From Pyrus communis (Eukaryota > Streptophyta > Magnoliopsida > Rosales > Rosaceae): a stretch of DNA of 64,000 nucleotides. The translations under genes and the position numbers were made by a program. Where the stretch lies: NCBI RefSeq assembly GCF_963583255.1, contig NC_084805.1:8362827-8426826 (forward strand), in the 5' to 3' direction. Below are positions 58,801 through 64,000 of this stretch, one piece after another. The notes below the pieces were generated by a model, which ran no database searches, was not told the DNA's origin, and was given only the letters and a program-made list of their open reading frames with translations. The number at the start of each line of letters is the position of its first letter. Positions within the stretch are counted from its first letter, which is position 1.

Positions 58801-61800
58801 TTAGATAGTGTTAGAATCACATCAAGCCCCAAAACTTTCATGAAACTTTTTGTAACTTTTAATAATATGATGTTCTTTTGGTTACAGTTGTGCGGCTGAA
58901 ACACTGAATACCCTTAAGTTTGCTCAGAGAGCAAAACTTATTCAAAACAACGTAAGTTTCATATTATAAGCAATGGTGACTAGGCAGTATGGTTTAATGG
59001 AATCATCCAATTTATTGACCTATATATTTCTTCTTTTTCATTGTACAGGCTGTGGTGAATGAGGATGCTACAGGCAATGTCATGGCCCTACAACACCAAA
59101 TACGGCTCCTAAAGGTGGTACTGATCATCTTTGTTCTTTTATGTTCTCTTATACCAAATAACTAAAAGTTCAAATCATGGCATGCTTTTTGGAACAGGAG
59201 GAGCTTTCCATTCTTAAGCGCCATAATGTCTCCCGATCTTTGTCGTTTTGTTCGACCAATTTTGAAGACACACATAAAGTACGAAAAATTGATTGTAGTG
59301 AAAACGTGTGTGATATGGACTTAGAGTGCGATGATGATTTTCTTGAAATTGAAACAAAAGGAACTGTCAGACTTTCCACCAAACAGGTACGCTTCCTTTT
59401 AACTGTCTAGAAATGGCCATGCTAGTTTGTTTGGGTAAGTTAGAAGTATCTGCTATTATTGACTGGAAAGTTGAATGAACCTATGTTTGTTCTATGGCTG
59501 TTTCATCTCTAGCTTCATGTTAAATAGCTGGTGTTTCATGTTAATATCATGACGGGGTGAACATACTATCAATTGCTTTGTTTACAAGCATCCCAAACAA
59601 AAAGAAAAACAATTAATCATCTTTAGATTTAAATTTTCCCATTTTAGTTCTAACTTCTGAGACTGCTGTACTACTGCTAAGTTTACCATGAGCCATGTCA
59701 CCAATTGTCTTTTGTATTGCGAATCATCACACTGTCTGAAAATTATGGTAAATCAGTTAAAATCTTTGGAGACAACGCTTGTGGGTGCCTTGAGAAGGGA
59801 GCAGATGGCAGAAGCTGCACTCAAGCAACTTGAAGCTGAAAAAGAGCAGCTGAACCGTTTGGTATTTGAGGAGTCTTTTCTTAAGATTATTATTTTTTTC
59901 TTTATTTTTTTCTCCTGTAAATTGTGGCTGAACTCCTTAGCTCTCATTGCTCACAGGTTCGTCAAAGAGAGGAAGACACCAGGGGCACTAAAATGATGCT
60001 AAGGTTTCGAGAAGACAAAATTCAGAAAATGGAGTCACTTCTTAGTGGTTCTATTACCGTGGAGTCTTATTTACAGGACGAGAACAGAGCACTCTCTGAA
60101 GAGATTCAGCTACTTAAATCAAAACTTGATAAGAATCCTGAAGTCACTCGGTTTGCATTGGAGAACATAAGGCTTTTGGACCAACTTAGAAGGTAGTTTT
60201 TTCGTAATTTAATCAATTTTTGACTATCCTATCAGTTGAATTGATATTTCCACTGTGGAATTCATAGGTTTCAAGAATTTTATGAAGAAGGGGAGAGAGA
60301 GATACTCTTGGATGAAGTTTCTAAACTGCGAGATCAGGTACTTATGGATCCAACTAAGATAATTTTTTTCCCCATTTGAGATGTTGTTTAGAGGCAAGCA
60401 ATATAACAAAATAAATACAATTTTTATTTTTCAGTTGCTACAATTTCTTGATGGACACTCTAAGCAGCATAGCAACCCAAATATTAGTATGAAACCTCAG
60501 GTTGGTTCCTTTAGCTCTATATTGTAGTTCCTTATGTTTCAAGTTTCATTCACTATGGAATATATGGTGGCGATTCATCATGCATTCCCTTAAGGGCAGG
60601 CTAGATATTAATATACGTGTGTTTGGTATATTATTTCTTTTTTTTTTTTTTTTTTCTAATTATATATCCTTTACTGATTCAGGAAACAGTGTGCATGGAC
60701 ACAGATGGTGATCCCCTCAATATGGAGGTTGAACTCAGTCGTGCCTTACAAGACATCTAAATAGCCCCCTTCGTTATTTTACTTATACTCACATGCTCAT
60801 TTTCGTGGTTTCAGTTGAAAAATACTCTCCATGAGTTAGAGGAATGCAGGCGCAGCTTAAATACTTGTTTGGAGGAAAATGCAAAACTCAATAGGTTAGA
60901 AAAATTGGCCTTCCTGTTTTCTCCCTTATATCAGCATCCCTAACTATAGAAGTAATATCATCTTATTTCTCACTATTGAAGTAAAATCATCTTTTTTCTT
61001 ATGCGATTTTTTTCTTTTTTGTATTTTGCAGAGATATTGAAGATCTGCATACAATGCTTAACAAGCTCAAGTCTACACCCATTGATCAAAATGACTGTGT
61101 AGCTTTAAAGGTATTTGTGTTTTAAAAATAATATTTGACTTGAGTTCCTTAACACTATGGAAAAAAGAAAAGGGAAGCTGTAAATTTACTTTAAGGCTTC
61201 ACTAAGTCCACCTTTTGATTTCAGGTGCTTAATGCTGTTCCCATTGAGGAGGTGGAACCGAAGCTTGACCCTCGAATAAAACATGCAGAAGAAATTTTAA
61301 ATTTACAGCTGGAATTGGATATAGTGAATATCATTTTGAGAGAAGAGAGGACTTCTCAAGAGGAGAGGGTATATTTCTTAAATAAAGATCTTCATCTGGC
61401 AAATGAAGAAATTTTTGTGATAAGCAAACAGCATGATGATGCAAGCCGCCAATTGGAGGAGGCTAAATCGGTTATTGAAGCTCTCGAGTCTCAGCAACTT
61501 CTGTCAATCAATGAGCTTGAGGACCTGAGGAAGCTTTTGAGTGAACGGGAGCTTGAATTGAGGGCTCTAAAGGAACAACGGACCCTTAAGGAGTTTAGAG
61601 ACTTATCACCTTCGAACTGCTCAAACAACCATGACTCACCATTACAGGGAAATTTGAAGAGGATGCATGATTCCCTTGAAAAGGCCAAGAGATTGAATAC
61701 ATGGTACCAAAGTGATCGTGCATTTCAAGTGTCAAATGAAGAAGAAATGGATGAAGTGCGTAGGCAGGTTGAGGCTGAAACTGCAGAGGTGATCGTCTGT

Positions 61801-64000
61801 ATGCAGGAAGAACTTGGCATGCTTCAGCAGCAAGTTCAAAATAGCCATTTAAAAGATTTGGAGATGAACAAAAATGTAATGATTTTGGAAACGGAACTGA
61901 AGGAGGTGCGAGAAAAGTTGTACATGTTGAACGAAGATAATGGACGGTTAAGTAAAGAGCTTGAGGAGAAAGATGGGAAAGTAAGAACGTTGTCACGAGA
62001 GTGGACATTATTGTCTAGTGAGATTGAAAAAGTTCTGTCTGATGGGTGTGAGGAACTAGATGGTGCCTCTGATCAACTTAACCTTATATCCAATTCCTTT
62101 CCACAGAAAAGGATTTGGCTCTCAGAACAAGTTGGAAGGACTGTACGAATCATCTCTGAAAAGGAATATTTAATTGAAGAACTGAGGAGCTGTTTGGAGG
62201 ATGCAAACAACAAGAAAAATGAAGTGGAGTGCATGCTGAAGTCTATGAGAGGAGCAACACTGGCTATTACTGAAGCACATGAGCAGGAGTGTTGTGAAAA
62301 GGAGAAAGAAATGCTCATGTTGACAACAAAGTTGAATGCAAAGTCATCTAGAGTGGAAAAGCTTGAGAATCGAGTGAAGCTGCTTGAAGATCAGATCAGG
62401 AAAACATCAGTTTGTGCAACAGTTGCTTTCGTTGTTGTGGATAAATTAGCAGAGATGAATCGTAGTAACGAAGATGCATTAAAGTGTAAGAATATTCAGC
62501 TTAGTGAATCAGAAGACTTGATCTCAACAAAGGTTGCCATTCTCAGTGATCAGGAGACTGTGATAGCAGAAGCAGAGAAAAAAGTTCACTCTTTATCTGG
62601 GGAAGTTGAAGAGTTGGAGAGAACCTGTGCTGATCTAAGACAGGAGCTTTCTGAGGAGCGGGAATGTGCTTTCACTATACAACAGAAGCTTGAAGATGTC
62701 GAAGAGAAAACCATTTTGATGGCAAGGGAGAAGCTAGCTGAGCTAAAAACTGGCGTATCCACATTGAGGTCATGCATGAATACAAATGTGGAGCATCATA
62801 CAAGCTCTGAAGGGAAGGATTCACAATTATCTTCTAAGTCTTCCAAAGGAGAGGGTGGTGGATGGGTAAGTTAGCATTTTGTTTTCTGATAGCTTGATCT
62901 TGAGGTTTGGGTCTATGTTGTAGAGGAAGAGTGTTCTGTTTTGTAATTGCTATACCTTGTTGCAGATAGCTACGGAAACAATTCTAGACCAGAATGGAAA
63001 CAAACAGTTTGTTGAAGACCTGACAGCTGATAAGCCTGATATGTCTGAGTGCACTCTCAAAGTGCGGAAGAGTATGTGTGCCAATAGCACTCGAGAAGAT
63101 TTGAAGTCTGAAAGACCTTCCAAGGCTAAGGCTAGGAGTGGTAGAGATGTTACCATTTTGCTTTTGAAAAGGGAAATAGAAACTGCCCTTGATAGCTTAA
63201 AAGAGGTACAAGCTGAGATGGACAAGCTACGTGAAGAGAACAAACTGATGTGCAAGTCTGAGCAACAGAGTCGCGAAAGCATGAAATATCTCAGAACACA
63301 GATCATTAATCTGCATTCAACTATGAAAAACTTAGAAAAGCAATCGAAAGTGAAGTTGGAAGCTCAAGATCATAAACTGGAGGTATGTCAACAGATGGTG
63401 CAGGAAGCTGGCTCCCAATGGTGCCAAACGAAAGAGGTAATCCATTGCATTTCCAATTTCAATTATTTGTTGTTTCTTGGTTAAGCTATACCCTATTCTC
63501 TGACAAAGACTTCTGCTTATCATGTGTGTACGAGAAAAGCAAAAACAACCTTATAAGATAGTGATAATTTCTGCTGATTCCTGAATCCATTGTCCTTTTC
63601 CAACCTCTTTTGTTTTCACATGTTCGTAATTGTAAATTTATGTCAAACTCACTCGTATGTATATTTATCCATTCAAGGAATTTACCATCTACTTTTGTGT
63701 CTCCTCTCACAGATGATGGAAATGGAATTTGATGATGCAAAGTTAGTTGCAGCCCAGAAAACTGCTGAGGTCTCTTGCATTCTTCCTAAGTTTGAGGAGG
63801 CTCAGGATATTATAAAGGAAGCAGATAATATGATCAACAAGCTGATGATATCTAATAAAACAATGAAGCTCGAAATAAAAAGGTTGAAGAAACTGGAAGC
63901 CTCATTAATCAGTGATAAGGATATGTTACTAAATGAGGTTCAGAGCTTGCAGTCGATCAATTATCTGAGCAGTCAACGATTTGCAGAAGTTGAAGACTTG
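55869..64000 (+). CDS. POK2: Kinesin-12 (POK1/POK2-type phragmoplast-orienting kinesin), 5' part, with one frame shift
   Basis: There are 23 coding exons: 55869-56552, 56743-56898, 57000-57083, 57454-57573, 57684-57797, 57880-57972, 58085-58245, 58382-58456, 58546-58632, 58718-58776, 58888-58951, 59049-59114, 59198-59386, 59757-59861, 59957-60192, 60268-60337, 60435-60500, 60683-60727, 60815-60894, 61032-61110, 61225-62865, 62966-63436 and 63713-64000 (continues). Residues 1-228 are a disordered Ser/Pro-rich head starting [13 protein letters not shown]. The motor follows, with [10 protein letters not shown]-loop GQTGSGKT (307-314), switch [10 protein letters not shown] (430-438) and switch II DLAGSE (465-470), then a long coiled coil with heptads. 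POK kinesins mark the division site and guide the phragmoplast. All phases agree except in exon 9, which lacks one T after ATAATGG; this gives TAG at codon 502. POK2 versus POK1 is not settled. Confidence 0.88.

Overview
The window is nuclear DNA of a flowering plant: spliced genes with GT-AG introns, AT-rich spacers, and dense plant transposable elements (a Cassandra-type TRIM, hAT, PIF/Harbinger, MULE-like, LINE and LTR remnants). The style of the small inverted-repeat elements suggests a woody Rosaceae such as apple or pear; this is an impression from repeat style and gene order, not a proof.

Layout. 1-2.6 kb: 3' half of a FAM114/NOXP20-like gene on +. 4.1-9.3 kb: tandem cluster of 2-oxoglutarate/Fe(II) dioxygenases on + (intact three-exon copy, broken intron-poor copy, intact three-exon copy). 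11.2-12.2 kb: complete MED11 gene on -. 12.3-19.1 kb: spacer with short elements and duplicated sequence. 19.1-21.5 kb: methylesterase-like pseudogene split by a 2.07-kb hAT-like element. 21.6-28.9 kb: a small hAT, a complete Cassandra TRIM, and a three-deep nest (LTR in LTR in MULE-like element). 28.9-38.8 kb: gene-poor spacer with a candidate 58-residue peptide gene on - at 32.2-32.4 kb. 38.8-42.9 kb: full-length decayed PIF/Harbinger element. 43-47.8 kb: LTR-like and MITE sequence. 47.9-55.3 kb: a second nest, in which an RNase H-bearing LINE remnant on + is interrupted by an inverted-repeat element that contains a minus-strand L1, and again by a Harbinger element. 55.9-64 kb: a kinesin-12 gene of the POK type on +, 23 coding exons seen, running off the window.

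The genes do not form a pathway. The host genes are ordinary plant genes (transcription mediator, dioxygenases, cytokinesis kinesin). As I recall, Arabidopsis At3g19000/At3g19010 (related dioxygenases) lie near At3g19050 (POK2), so this may be an expanded version of that block; this needs a database check.

Most notable: a single-base deletion that breaks an otherwise intact kinesin motor domain; nested insertions whose order can be read from target-site duplications and, in one case, from restored codon continuity; a dense cluster of CATGCA (RY) motifs inside a solo LTR; a 5S-rRNA-like promoter in the TRIM; and the small peptide ORF behind a TATA box whose upstream leader is duplicated 1.2 kb away. 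I saw no CRISPR array, tRNA or bacterial-type system.
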